Translations under genes and position numbers: made by a program | Shown: in pieces, positions 1 through 9,863 of the stretch | Numbering within the stretch: the first letter of the stretch is position 1 | Layout of the letters: every line of letters begins with the position of its first letter | The notes under the pieces: generated by a model | Seen by the model: the letters and a program-made list of their open reading frames with translations, nothing else | Told to the model about the DNA's origin: nothing | The model's database searches: none | Source: Plazaster borealis | Lineage: Eukaryota > Echinodermata > Asteroidea > Forcipulatida > Labidiasteridae | NCBI GenBank assembly: GCA_021014325.1 | Contig: CM037461.1 | Span: forward strand, 3,125,501 to 3,189,500 | Length of the DNA stretch: 64,000 nt | Direction of reading: 5' to 3'

Positions 1-217
1 TGTATACATGTAGTTTTGTTCTGCCTAACGAGCATTACACAAGGCCTTGGTGAGGCAAAAGAAAATGCTTGTTTGTCCTCGTCCAACAAACCGTCAATTG
101 CGTCGCGACAGAAATACTGTTGTTTCTAAAAAAAAAAAAATTCTCATCTTAATCAAACTAATCTTGGGTCTTTCAACTTCTTTTGGTGATTTTGTCTTCC
201 TTTTTTCCCCTTTTTTG
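1..217. other. non-coding lead-in
   Basis: AT-rich sequence with a short poly-A run near 128-140. I see no gene or recognisable element. Confidence 0.5.
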
Positions 218-505
218 CATCTCTTTGTAGCCAGGCTAGGACGAGTTGAAACCCGAGGTTGACAATGTGTCTCTTTGTAGTCAGGCTAGGACGAGTAGAC
301 ATCAGAGGTTGCCAATGCATCTCTTTATCGCCAGGCTAGGTTGAGTAGACATCAGAGGTTGTCAGTGCATCTCTTTCTCGCCAGGCTAGGACGAATAGAC
401 ATCAAAGGTTGTCAATGGATCTCTTTGTAGCCATGCTAGGACGAGTTGATACCCGAGGTTGACAATGTTGACAATGTGTCTCTTTGTAGCCAGGCTAGGA
501 CGAGT
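218..505. repeat. ~50-bp minisatellite, about six units
   Basis: A unit of about 50 bp carrying the core ctttgtagccaggctagga recurs at roughly 218, 268, 319, 368, 418 and 477. Units diverge by a few bases and one spacer is about 10 bp longer because of a local duplication. No conserved reading frame runs through it. Confidence 0.85.
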
Positions 506-939
506 AGAGCAATCACCGTTAAGGTGTGGAGTCCACCCATCAGTACGAACGCCAGCGTGTAGCTTCCAAGTATATCATATATCAAACCTAAGTGATAAAA
601 ACAACATTTAATTCAAAGGGTTATAACCGAGGTGAAAATGTTTCACAATTCTGGGATTGCATTTTAATAAGTTTCGAATCAGAGTATAGCAACATGTCTA
701 GAACAAGTCAAGCAAAAAGGCATTTACGAGAAACATATTCTACGCAATGGACAAACAAATATATAAAAAGGTCAAATAGGAAAGTTACAAACATGAATTG
801 CAACAGTTCCAAACATCCTATAAGAGCACTAGCTTGAATTTGTCAAAACGTCGTTTCACGCTCAAAATAGCCCGGATGTACACACAACACAAAATAATTT
901 TTTTTATGCGCCGACATACGACGTTTTTGCAGGGGTGAC
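506..939. other. unassigned non-coding sequence
   Basis: Nothing recognisable. It lies downstream of the SLC16-like gene, whose last exon I searched for here and did not find. Near 905-921 it carries one copy of a short motif (tacgacgtttttgca) that recurs near 28.6 kb and 60.3 kb. Confidence 0.4.
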
Positions 940-1560
940 TGCTTGGCCTGATGGGCTTTAGACGACTGCATGATGCAACGGGCAATGTGCGGTGGAATGA
1001 TGCAACGCAATGGGCGATGGGACGACAACACAATGGGCAAGAGCTTGATGCGACGGCAGGTCATGGCGGGCAACGGGCTATCGTAACATACCGGTAATGA
1101 AGAGACTGGGCTAATGCCAGCGCCATGGGACGATGGGTGGATGAAGCGGCATAGCACTATAGGAGATGAGTGACGGCACAAAAATATAGGTGAGGGCCAC
1201 ATCACAGAGCAATGGGTAACAGGCCCTCACCTATATTTTTGTCGCTCATCTCCTATAGTGCGATAAGCAACGGCACAACTTGGTGGGCAATGGGCTATGG
1301 CGTACCTATGCAATGAGCAATGGGCGATAACAAGACGATTGGCAATGTTATGACGCAGAGGGCGACGGGTTGACGTAATGGGCAATAGACGACGACACAA
1401 AGTGACTGACAATGGATGATGGCACAATGTGATGGGCGATGAAGCGAAACGATAGGGAATGGGTGATGGCCTGATGCATCGGGCAATAGGTGACGTCACA
1501 ACGCAATTGGTTATGGGCATCAACGTTGCCGATTGGTATGGATTTGGCAATCTAAGTTGT
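940..1560. repeat. degenerate GGGCAATGG-type short tandem repeat
   Basis: About 600 bp made of many imperfect short units around gggcaatgggcgatgg and gatggcacaatg, purine-rich on the plus strand. Long open frames on the minus strand here are by-products of the repeat. It lies within the expected last intron of the SLC16-like gene. Confidence 0.7.
1155..1260. repeat. inverted repeat with ~40-bp arms
   Basis: The left arm 1155-1198 is the reverse complement of 1221-1260, apart from a 4-base insertion and one mismatch. A 22-nt spacer separates them. The arms start with cactataggagatgag and end at gtgagggcc. It sits inside the degenerate short tandem repeat. Confidence 0.85.
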
Positions 1561-1608
1561 AAATACATTTAAAGTTGATAAAATCAGTAGCACATTGTAT
1601 TTTCTTAC

Positions 1609-2442
1609 CAGGAGAAAAAAGGGTCATTACTCTGACAATTCCAGCTTTCAGTGCAATCCAACCCATGGCGCTGCCAAAAACTGCACTCCCAACTATTTCC
1701 AGAATTATGACATCAATCAAACAAAACATGAATGAATAGAAGATTCCAAAGATGAACATGTTCACAGAAATTGACCAATAGCTCATCAACCAAGGATCAA
1801 TGAAGTAATTAGTTGATGTAACGAGAAGCGATAGCCCCATCCACATGTACGTGCCGATCAATCCAACGTTTGCGGTCATTGAACCAACCACAAGATTCCC
1901 AGCAATTGTTCCAAAACCAAAAATGACTACAAAGTTGGTAGTATCCAGGAGCGAAAACCCTTTGGATTCTGTGGTACTGGGGACAAAGTACACTAGCCAA
2001 GCAGTGAAAATAGTTAGTAGAAGCATTTTGATTGAAGCAACAAGCCAATAAGAGGCTGACGTGAATAAGTCAAGATTGAAAGTATGAGCAACCGATGCAC
2101 AGACTGACTTAACCCATGAGCAGAAACCTTGGCAAGATCCGCCATCTTGACTTATCTTCTCTTCATCCATGGCAACCACCTTGTAGTCACTTCTGCTTGA
2201 TGACGCAGCTTGAGGTTTGAGAAGTGCGCCGCACACAACGAGATGCATAAATAATGCACCAATCAGCATCGTTGTTCCTCTCCAACCATAAAGTTCCAAA
2301 AACAACTGCGTTAAGGGTGGAAAGATGATGAGCCCTAGGGAATAACCCAACATTGCTATAGCAAATGCTGTTGAAAGTGACTTGGTAAAACAGCACCCGA
2401 TCAACTCCCTTACTGCGAAGAAGCAAATGCCGAGCGCGGGTC
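1609..2442 (-). CDS. SLC16-like exon 3 (TM4 to about TM10)
   Basis: An 834-bp exon from the acceptor TTTGTAG|GACC to the donor CCTG|GTAAGA. It starts in the conserved TM4 region (GPALGICFFAVREL), continues through YGWRG before TM6, a central loop of about 50 residues (LLKPQAASSS.. to FCSWVK), then SYWLVASIK and several long hydrophobic helices. This matches the usual large central exon of SLC16 genes. It ends at phase 1, so another exon with the last helices and C-terminal tail must exist outside the window. Confidence 0.85.
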
Positions 2443-5400
2443 CTACAAAGAAAATAACGCAAACTGGTTCATTATAGTCATGATGCGATCGAGCAAAATG
2501 AATCGTTTATCGACCAAGACACAGTGGTTTAAGACCCAGACATTTCTTCAAATGTTTTTGTCCCCAGTTTTTGGTGATGCTTTTACCAGACATGTCTAAA
2601 GAAATGGTTAAAGAAAAGGGGTCTCTTAGGTATTATTTACATCGAAATTGATATTCATAACCTCTTTAAAGGCACTGTACATGTTTGGTAATTACTCAAA
2701 ATATATATTGGCATAAAAACTGACTTGGTAACGAGTAACAGAGAGCTGTTGATAGTATAAAACGTTGTAAGAAACGACTCCCTCTGAAGTAACGTAGTTT
2801 TTGAGAAAGAGGTAATTTCTCACTAAAACAATAAAAGACTTTCTGCAAGAAGCCTTTTATTCCTATCTGAAAGCACACCAATTTGTCACTACAACAAGGG
2901 TGTTTTTCTTTCATCATTTTCTTGCAACTTCGATGACCAATTGAGCCCAAATGTTCACAGGCTTGTTATTTTATGCATATGTTGGGATACACCAAGTGAG
3001 AACACTGGTCTTTGACAATTACCAAACGTGTTCAGTGCCTTTAAAGGAATTAGATTCACAGGAGAGAGAACAGATTGTGGGGGATAAGAACACAGAAACT
3101 CAACGGTTATATAAATCATAAATTAACATCTCACTCAAAAGCCAAGGGAAACGCAAGACGAACATTGAAATTCTTATGATGAAATTGCTCTCAAGAGATA
3201 AATGGTATCAAGAGGACCCCTTTGTCATAAAGGATCTGAAAACTTGTCAGGTACCTTATTTGCTGCAAAGATTTCGTCAGTTGATTCTATGAAAGCCGTC
3301 ATCTTTGTGACATGAACGCACAACGTACGGTGAATTGTTTTCATGTCGCCTGGTATGGTCACATGATCCAAACTTGCCAATATAATGGTACTTTACCCAG
3401 GGTATGAAGCTTTGTTCGCATCAAGATCGAGCCAAATACCCCTCAGAGGGGCAAGAACGCTTATTCCCTATGAGCAGAGGAATAAGCTTGCTCTATATCC
3501 CCTCAAGAATTTGCTATGTATGGTTGGTGATGACCGGCAGAATCACTGTGAAGCCCCACCCCCTTAGCCTTCCAACCCACAAACATAATATGACCTAAAA
3601 TACACAGACCCTGGTATAAAGACCTCCCCCAGTACTTACTGCCCAGGCTATATGTGATGTCTACAGGCCACCATAGATAATGATGATTGATGTTTGTTTA
3701 TACCAACGTCACAAACCAGAAGGAAAGACTGAAATGCATACCAGAACAATGCACTGTGTACAAAAGCAATGGAGAGTGCCTGACTGTTGAATTTGTAACG
3801 AGGTTTTCACGGTGACCCTTAGCCCCTATGAAAATGAGCTTCTGCGGTATGTTTGTTGAAGGTATGATTGGACTACATTACGGGAAAGCTCCATTAAAGA
3901 ATTTCTCCGAGTATGGCCACCAAAACACGTAAACTATGTACATCTTTTTGAATGAATGAGTGAGTGCGTGTACATTGTCATTGCATGGTTCTGTAGTGAA
4001 TTCCATTAACAGCTGCCAAGCATGTGTTAACTTTAATGCTTGCATGCAGAGACTATTGCAATTCCTCTTTTTGTGTATGACCATTCTGGGAATGCCAGCT
4101 GTAAATGGTGAACAATCAACTCCTAAAACCCCAGTGTAGTATAAAGGCCTATTGTAAGTTCTTTTGTGTTCGCCTATAGAGCAGGCCCTAAGCCTTTTCC
4201 TTAGTTTACATAGCCATATAAAAGCAAAGGGAGACAATAAGTCCTTCTGACTCTTCTCCAGCTTTTGGTACAGATAGGTTGTATCTCTGTAACTTATTTT
4301 ATAGTCGTAGTATTCATAGTATAAGGTTCATTTATTATATATGGTTGCCCAAAGGCTGACTGGAAACTGAATTGGTAGTACACTACTCCTATACAGCAAC
4401 CTTTCAGCTGGAGGACACCATTAGGATATAAAGTAAGATCTCTTAATAATTAAATATAAATAGTAGTTTAGTAATAGTATTTGAGAGAACCAATATTTGA
4501 ATGAAGTCAAAGCTGACCAGCGCCGCCAAATGAGACTTAATTCTGGCCAGACTCAGAAATAGGGTAAGTGTAAATAATAATATTGTAAGCTAATTCCCTA
4601 TAGTTCTTTAAACTTAATGGATTGATGAGCAGCACTACTGGCTTGTTCATGATCCAATTATAAAATTAGGGCCCTCTGTTTTCAAAAGGAATTACATGTA
4701 CATGGAGATAATGAGTTGAAAAAAACCGAAAAAGGATGTATTATTCTGGCCTCTTTCTTTAATTGAACTTTCCCGTAATGTACCAAGAAAACTGAACGGA
4801 TATATAAAAACAAAATAGCAAACACCTACACAACGAAACAGGGAGGGAATCTCTTCTACGGGCCTTTATGAAACTTATGTCTTATCTTTATGGGTGTCCA
4901 TGTCTTCAATATTACATGAAACTACGTCCAAATACAGAGGGCGTTGTTCAATAGTGTTGTGTTGGTCTTTGACATTTTAGTTTTTGGTCCTTCATATGGT
5001 TTCGTTTTATTCTATATTTAATTTGCGTTGGTCCTTTAAATATTCGTCTTTGATCATTTAACTTTTGTCGGTTGTCTTTTATATAATTGTCTTTGATCTT
5101 TATATATTTTAAATCGTCCATTGTACGTGGTTTTGCCCATGGATTTGCCCGTATATGTATGGTTTTGCTCTTGTAAATGCTCATTTTAGTGATAAACAGC
5201 CCCTCGTATTAGCTTTACTATGACTGGATACCGCTCACCTGTAAATATCCATAGAATAAACGCCACAGAAGCCAGACTGGGAACAACGGATACAGCTATT
5301 AATGAAATCCAAACAACTGAACCGCCTAACAAGAAAACTGCACGAATTCCAAACCTCTGACGTAGAGGCGAGGCGAATGGACCTTGGGGTAAAAAGTAAT

Positions 5401-7099
5401 AATACTGATCAAAATGAGACGAACATAAAAGATTAAGTTGATGTTTTTAACCCCATGTTTGCATTACATTCATAATTGACGCTATATACTGTTATATAAT
5501 TTATGAGTGACAACCGAGTTGTTTTCGGGGTACAGACGCAATATTATTTTTAACTCAAGAAAACGTTTATTTCCATACTTTCGATGAGAAAATAACGTAT
5601 TGAATCAAAAACAAAGTAAAATAACAAATTAATTAATTAAGTCAGTTTAAACCGAATAGTAGAGAAAGGAGTATGGATGCAGATTAAAGTAAGTCTAAAC
5701 TTGTAGAAACAGCTCTAGGACAAGACAGACGGCCAAAGAGACCAAAGACTATAGAACGACAAGCATGATAACATGAAAAAAACTAAAAACAAACATTAAA
5801 ACAACAAATTTAAAGGTATCGTACACGTTTGGTAATGACTCAAAACAAACATTAGCATAAAAACTTACTTGGTAACAAGCAACGGAGCGCTGTTGATGGT
5901 ATAAACATTGTAGGAAACGACTCCCTCTGAAGTAAGGTAGTTTTTGAGAAAGAGGTAATTTCTCACTAAAATAATACAAACTTCTTGCAAGAAGTTTTTA
6001 TTCCTATCTGAAAGCACACAAATTTGTACAAGAAGGGTGTTTTTTCTTTCATCATTTTCTTGCAACTTCGTGACCAATTGAGCCCAAATGTTCACAGGCT
6101 TGTTATTTTATGCATATGTTGGCATACACCAAGTGAGAACACTGGTCTTTGACGATTTCCAAACGTGTTCATTGCCTATAAGATGTATCTTAACAACTAC
6201 GGTGTATACAATGAGGACAACGAGAAAGCTATGACACACATTGATTATTGATTAAAGATGGGACTTTTTCAAAATTTGAAACATGACGTTATTGGATTTC
6301 AACAACTTACGGGTCTTTACATTCCAAGGGAGAATTCGTTCATCAGTCCAGAGTTCAAATACAAGGCTGTTTTGATTGAATATCATCGAAAGTCGGGAAT
6401 GAACCAAAGCATCCCCGTACAAAAATGCACAGACCCATTTTTCTCCTGAATGATGTCATAGGATGTTTTAAATGTTGACAATTTTTGCACTAGAAGTGCA
6501 TCGAATAGAATGGCAATTACACCACTTTAACATAAGGTTAGAGACTTGTAATGTTTTCCCCACTTTATGAGGACTCTATCTATTGGAAAATGAGTGTATC
6601 ACAAAACTGAATTTGACCTTATAGCCCATCTACAAGAATAATTTTTTGTAGGAGGATTTAAAACAGACAACGCCATGCCAATGGCAAGTGATCATTTATT
6701 TAAGTGTGCAAGTGTGGATAATATTTGTTTTTGTCATAGTGGACGAGAGCTCGACTTCGATAATTGTTTTCAAACAAAGCATTTACACAAAACACCATCG
6801 TGGTTGGACGTTTTTTCAATGCTGAGATTTGATTACAAAAGGAAGCCAGGGCCCTGTTCAGATTTACCTGCAAAATCAAAACTTGATTCCAGAATGGCGA
6901 CCATCCATCCCACTAGCCAGGTTTGGGTATCGAACTGATCCTGTAATATCGGTATCATCATCGCCATACTCTTCATTACACCAATTAAAACTATTTCAGT
7001 CAAGAAAGCCGCAAGTACAGTAAGCCAACCAAATAGCCCTCCATCATGGAATACATCAGTAAAATACACGACAAGTCGTTTGATCTTACCATCTCCCAT
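1609..7099 (-). CDS. SLC16/monocarboxylate transporter-like gene (3' end missing)
   Basis: Predicted multi-pass plasma-membrane transporter of the major facilitator superfamily, SLC16 (monocarboxylate transporter) type. Exons run 7099-6868, 5382-5239 and 2442-1609. They join in frame (1,210 nt, 403 codons plus one base), and all junctions are GT-AG with phase 1. The N-terminus has the SLC16 hallmark DGG..GW just before TM1 (PDGG-type signature, here HDGGLFGW). TM helices 1-6 follow, then a hydrophilic loop of about 50 residues rich in Ser/Asp/Glu, as expected between TM6 and TM7, and further helices up to about TM10. The last exon is missing: a clean donor (CCTG|GTAAGA) follows 1609 and no match appears at 1-1608. 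Substrate cannot be told; SLC16 members carry monocarboxylates, aromatic amino acids, creatine or thyroid hormone. The intron phases argue for a real gene. Confidence 0.85.
2670..3040 (-). mobile_element. TTAA-flanked MITE, copy a
   Basis: A 371-bp element in intron 2 of the SLC16-like gene. Its ends, aggcactgtacatgtttgg and the inverse ccaaacgtgttcagtgcct, form terminal inverted repeats of about 27 bp. A TTAA lies directly outside both ends (2666-2669 and 3041-3044). The interior has no coding capacity. Other copies lie at 5814, 17335, 18703, 20852, 50395, 52690, 55034 and 62667. TTAA target duplication is the mark of piggyBac-type transposition, so this is probably a non-autonomous piggyBac-like element. 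Confidence 0.85.
3045..5238. other. remainder of SLC16-like intron 2
   Basis: Non-coding. It has scattered open frames (for example 3878-4237 minus) without domain-like composition and a T-rich stretch at 4950-5180 with repeated gtctttgat. I see no element with defined ends. Confidence 0.5.
5239..5382 (-). CDS. SLC16-like exon 2 (TM2-TM3)
   Basis: A 144-bp exon between the acceptor CCCCAAG and the donor ACAG|GTGAGC, phase 1 on both sides. It encodes 48 residues beginning GPFASPLRQRFG, the conserved loop after TM2 (family pattern GP.a..L..rfG), followed by TM3 and the start of the next segment. Confidence 0.85.
5506..5760 (+). repeat. ~255-bp dispersed repeat, copy 1
   Basis: Shares its whole length, in the same order and orientation, with 63549-63800. 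Shared landmarks are ggggtacagacgca, tttatttccatact, gaataacgta and agctctaggacaagac. Divergence is moderate, with small indels. Each copy lies near a TTAA-flanked MITE. It has no coding potential and the family is unknown to me. Confidence 0.75.
5814..6177 (-). mobile_element. TTAA-flanked MITE, copy b
   Basis: A 364-bp copy of the family described at 2670-3040, in intron 1 of the SLC16-like gene. The left flank is TTAA (5810-5813). The right flank reads ATAA (6178-6181), probably a mutated TTAA. Interior similarity to copy a is high. Confidence 0.8.
6868..7099 (-). CDS. SLC16-like exon 1 (start codon, TM1, TM2 start)
   Basis: Begins with ATG at 7099-7097 and ends at the donor GCAG|GTAAAT. 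It encodes 77 residues plus one base. An amphipathic N-terminus is followed by DGG..GW and the TM1 helix, then the family-typical segment VMKSMAMMIPILQDQF and WLVGWM at the start of TM2. The ATG is the first in frame and gives the short cytoplasmic N-terminus expected. A Ty3 retrotransposon LTR lies 327 bp further upstream. Confidence 0.85.
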
Positions 7100-7425
7100 G
7101 TTGAAACGACTCTCGTCACTTCAGTGTGCAAAATCCAATCCTTTCAGTAACAAATGATGAAGTTGTGTACGTGCTATTCTATAGCCTTACACTACACAGT
7201 CATGGGCTTAGTAAATGTTCAGTGAACTGTACTGCCATAATTATTTAACAACCCCTTACTCGATTGAGAAATATATTTTTATGGTAACTCAGTACCCGAG
7301 CTATTGAACTCCGTTATGAAGATATTCCCGTTCCAATTTGAAAAGAATAAATGGGTCGGGGTTAATAGTTATTAGGAAAGTCTGTATACTCGAACCAAAT
7401 GGCGGCGTCTATGAGAATACCATAC
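7100..7425. other. presumed 5' flank/UTR of the SLC16-like gene
   Basis: Sequence between the SLC16-like start codon and the retrotransposon LTR. I see no clear TATA box or initiator. The retrotransposon splits whatever promoter or 5' UTR was here; the original flank resumes at 16180. Confidence 0.4.
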
Positions 7426-7513
7426 TGTAACAAAAACTTGTCCTTAGATTCGTTGTCGGCACAACACACCAAATGACACACAAAATAGCAGCAATTCTCA
7501 GTTATATTCCTGG

Positions 7514-7519
7514 TTTATT
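7514..7519 (-). promoter_or_regulatory. LTR polyadenylation signal AATAAA
   Basis: Reads AATAAA on the minus strand, 89 bp before the end of the 3' LTR, a normal position for the LTR polyA signal. The same hexamer exists in the 5' LTR. Confidence 0.5.
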
Positions 7520-7616
7520 TAACAACACGTCTGGCTACAAAACAACTCACATGGTCAGAACGATTAGATAACGTTTCTCCAACGAGACGGGTGTCCCGGC
7601 CCGCCAGCGGGGGCTC

Positions 7617-7775
7617 GCTACAACACAGCTCCACACCGGTACCGTGCTATAGCGCCCCCACAAGGTTCACCACGACACAGCTCCACACCGGTGCTGTGCC
7701 ATAGCGCCCCCATGGGGCCCGCTGCGACACAGCTCCACACCGGAGCCGTGCCACAGCGCCTCCCCCACCGGCGGC
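7617..7775. repeat. three ~57-bp tandem units inside the LTR
   Basis: The segment acacagctccacaccgg followed by tagcgcccccac-like sequence repeats three times with small changes, and again in the 5' LTR. In the transcribed sense it lies in the presumed U3, where repeated units often act as enhancers; that role is inferred. Confidence 0.75.
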
Positions 7776-7791
7776 CAGGCCAAACGCTACA

Positions 7792-7805
7792 CTGCCCCCT
7801 CCAAG
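7792..7805 (-). other. polypurine tract
   Basis: Reads CTTGGAGGGGGCAG on the minus strand, directly abutting the 3' LTR. This is the expected place and composition for plus-strand DNA priming. Confidence 0.8.
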
Positions 7806-7931
7806 ACTCTGCTCGTCCCCGAGCAGGCAGCGAGCTCCCGTGTCGTCGGAGAAACGAAACCTGTACAAAGAACAAGCAAGCAACAACAAAAAAAAAACAA
7901 AGAAGAAGAAACTGGTGGTCGGTCCCCCTCC

Positions 7932-9137
7932 CTATGGAGGAGGTGGTGTTGGTGGTGGTGCTGGTGCCCTTGGTCGAGCCGTCCCTGGCGGTGGCCGTCG
8001 CTGGGTCTCCGTCTGTCGACGCAGGTTCTCCCAGAAGCTCCGTGGGACGTCACTTGGATACCTGGTCGGCGGAGGGGCTCCTGGGGGCAACAGACCCCCC
8101 AAGGACGGCTGGCGGGCAACAGTAGGGTCCACGAAATACTGACCGTACTGTTGCCCGTCGTACGTGCGGAGTAGGCGCCCGGGGACCTCGTAGGTGTGCG
8201 TCACCCGAGCGCGGAACAAACGGTGGCCGTCTCCGTCGGTTCCCACCCCTGTGTGTTCCAGTCGCCACTCGTCCCGCATGTGCTCACACAGGGGTGGGTC
8301 CATGTGGGTGGACGCGTCCCGGCGATGGCGATTTGGCTCCGCCTGGACAGCAGCATCCTGGAGGGACTGGTAGGCCGTGAGGGTGCCATCCACCGGCATC
8401 GTCCAATCAGCGCCATCCGGCATGGTGATGCGGGCGCCCGCCGGAATTCGGTGGCGAAGCCCTAACCCCAAGGGCAAAGGCAGTGGTGGACGGGTGGGGG
8501 CCACAGACACAGTCTGGGGCACCACGTGCCCGCGGTGTTGCCTCCCCTGCTGTCGGCCGGTCCAGCGGTGCCCCGTGGACTCCGGGGAACCCTGCCTCTT
8601 TCGGGAGCCCGATGACGGAGACCTCTTCGTGTGGATCCGGTCTCCGCGGGGGGGGGGGGGCTCCCGGTCGAGGTATGGCGGAGATGGCGATCTCCCCCTC
8701 TTCCTGTTTCTTGGGCGTCGTGGGGGCGCCGGTGTCTGGGTCTCTGGTCCCGTGGAAGGCCGCTCACGGGTGTCCTTCGATGGTGGCTTTGGAGCGTCCG
8801 TCGACGGTGGCTTCGGAGCGACGGAGGGGGGTTCCAAGCGGTCCCCAACCCCTCCCTGCTCCATGCCGTCCGCGTCCATTTCCGTGTCGCTGGCGTGCAC
8901 CTCGAGCTGGTCCTCCTGGGCCCCCACCAGGACCGTCGCAACCTGACCCGACTTCCGGTAACAATGGTTGATGTGCCGTATCCGCATGTCCTCCCGGTAA
9001 AAATCCCTCCCGCATCCAAGCGGGCACGTGAAGGGCCGAATGGGGTGCGTGACTGGACAGGCGGTGTTGAGGTGGCGTCTCAGGTTACAGGCCCTGGTGA
9101 ACCGTCTTCCACATTGCGGGCATACCGACCCCTCCAT
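7932..9137 (-). CDS. retrotransposon third ORF: two-zinc-finger, proline-rich protein
   Basis: A 401-residue ORF in the position where env lies in envelope-carrying elements. The start chosen is the ATG at 9137, one base after a strong 3' splice site. Finger 1 (residues 6-27) is C-x2-C-x12-H-x4-C (CPQCGRRF...LRRHLNTAC). Finger 2 (38-59) is C-x3-C-x12-H-x3-C (CPLGCGRDF...RIRHINHC). Both are C2H2-like with Cys as the last ligand. A Pro/Ser/Thr/Arg-rich middle has an NLS-like RRPRNRKRGR; a less repetitive C-terminal part precedes a poly-proline end. No signal peptide or membrane segment is visible, so it is not an envelope protein. A nucleic-acid-binding or nuclear role is inferred. The frame is open upstream into the integrase tail apart from one TAG at 9513-9515, so an integrase fusion is an alternative. 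Confidence 0.7.
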   Translation of the reverse strand: MEGSVCPQCGRRFTRACNLRRHLNTACPVTHPIRPFTCPLGCGRDFYREDMRIRHINHCYRKSGQVATVLVGAQEDQLEVHASDTEMDADGMEQGGVGDRLEPPSVAPKPPSTDAPKPPSKDTRERPSTGPETQTPAPPRRPRNRKRGRSPSPPYLDREPPPPRGDRIHTKRSPSSGSRKRQGSPESTGHRWTGRQQGRQHRGHVVPQTVSVAPTRPPLPLPLGLGLRHRIPAGARITMPDGADWTMPVDGTLTAYQSLQDAAVQAEPNRHRRDASTHMDPPLCEHMRDEWRLEHTGVGTDGDGHRLFRARVTHTYEVPGRLLRTYDGQQYGQYFVDPTVARQPSLGGLLPPGAPPPTRYPSDVPRSFWENLRRQTETQRRPPPGTARPRAPAPPPTPPPP

Positions 9138-9175
9138 CCTGGGAAGAGAAGCACAAGAAAAATCATTGTCAGTAA
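9138..9175 (-). promoter_or_regulatory. predicted 3' splice site before the zinc-finger ORF
   Basis: On the minus strand a branch-point-like TTACTGAC is followed about 25 nt later by a pyrimidine tract (TTTTTCTTGTGCTTCTCTTC) and CCAG, then G-ATG-GAG. This is a complete animal 3' splice-site layout ending at the ORF start. Pairing with the donor-like site at 15760/15761 would give a subgenomic mRNA for the zinc-finger ORF. Confidence 0.6.
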
Positions 9176-9512
9176 CGGAAAGGCAAAATCTGCTGGGTTT
9201 GATCACCCCACGCCCACACCGTGTCGTTCGACTGGGAACGGTTTCCGGTTCCTTAGCTGCCGGCCGTGGTTGCCCACCCCCTTCCGTACTGATTTCTCCC
9301 CTCCCTCTCTCCCTCCGTACATCCGGCTCCTCTCCCGATCCAGAGGGTGTCTCCCGGCCGTTCCCCGCTACGTTTCCGGGCTCCGGGACCCGGTCAGGAA
9401 CGTCGTCCGACGGACCATCAGCTCCCGGGACGGGCGTCTGTTCTGAATCCAGCTGGCCATCCGCCCCCGTCCCGAGGGGCGCCCCCTCCTGGCCGAACCA
9501 GTCGTCGGGGCC

Positions 9513-9863
9513 CTACCCCACGGGCACCTCCGCTTGGTCGCTGGTTGGGGCTGTCGGCGTTTCTACCCCTTCCTGATTGGTGTGATCCTCAGCCTCGGGG
9601 CCGACAGGTGCCAGCTTGTCCGGCACTGCATTGGTTGGGCGGCAGCGTGTCCACCACTCCGTATTCGTCTCGCCCAGGTAGGGCTTCAGCCGGTTGTAGT
9701 GGACCACCTTAGCCTTGGCCCGACGAGACCTCTGGATTCTATAGGTGACCTGGTCGATTGCCTGGAGAATCACGTATGGCCCGGTCCACCAACACTGCAG
9801 CTTGGGCGTCCGACCCACCTTTTTTGTTGGGTGTGTAGAGCCACACCGGCTGCCCTGGACCAT
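9513..9863 (-). pseudogene. integrase C-terminal part with GPY/F module, frame-shifted
   Basis: Continues the integrase in another frame. It contains the GPY/F motif in WWTGPYVILQ and YRI, then a basic segment ending in HYNRLKPY, the usual integrase C-terminus linked to chromatin or target contacts. The change of frame falls at a run of six A/T (9820-9825), so a 1-nt homopolymer indel or assembly error is likely. The frame stops at a single TAG (9513-9515), beyond which it stays open to the zinc-finger ORF. Confidence 0.75.

Larger units (their letters stand above)
7426..7791 (-). repeat. 3' LTR of the Ty3/Gypsy element
   Basis: 366 bp, TG...CA termini, almost identical to 15811-16179. It is the LTR nearest the SLC16-like gene and points the same way. 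The GC-rich 5' half (minus-strand sense) carries three ~57-bp tandem units; the AT-rich 3' half carries an AATAAA signal. Confidence 0.95.

Noticed and set aside
843..1568. Minus-strand open frames near the SLC16-like gene end, considered as its last exon
   Set aside because: Composition is that of the short tandem repeat (His/Pro/Arg/Ile), with no hydrophobic helices and no acceptor in the right phase.
3878..4237. 119-codon minus-strand frame inside SLC16 intron 2
   Set aside because: It has no domain, no suitable splice sites in phase, and the SLC16 exons join perfectly without it.
7932..9137. Envelope protein as the third ORF
   Set aside because: There is no signal peptide, transmembrane helix or glycoprotein-like cysteine pattern. 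The zinc fingers and basic/proline-rich composition point to a nucleic-acid-binding protein.
8377..9446. Plus-strand Arg/Gly/Pro-rich frames of 160-270 codons
   Set aside because: They are antisense to the integrase tail and zinc-finger ORF of a GC-rich element. The minus-strand frames contain the zinc-binding motifs; the plus-strand frames contain none.
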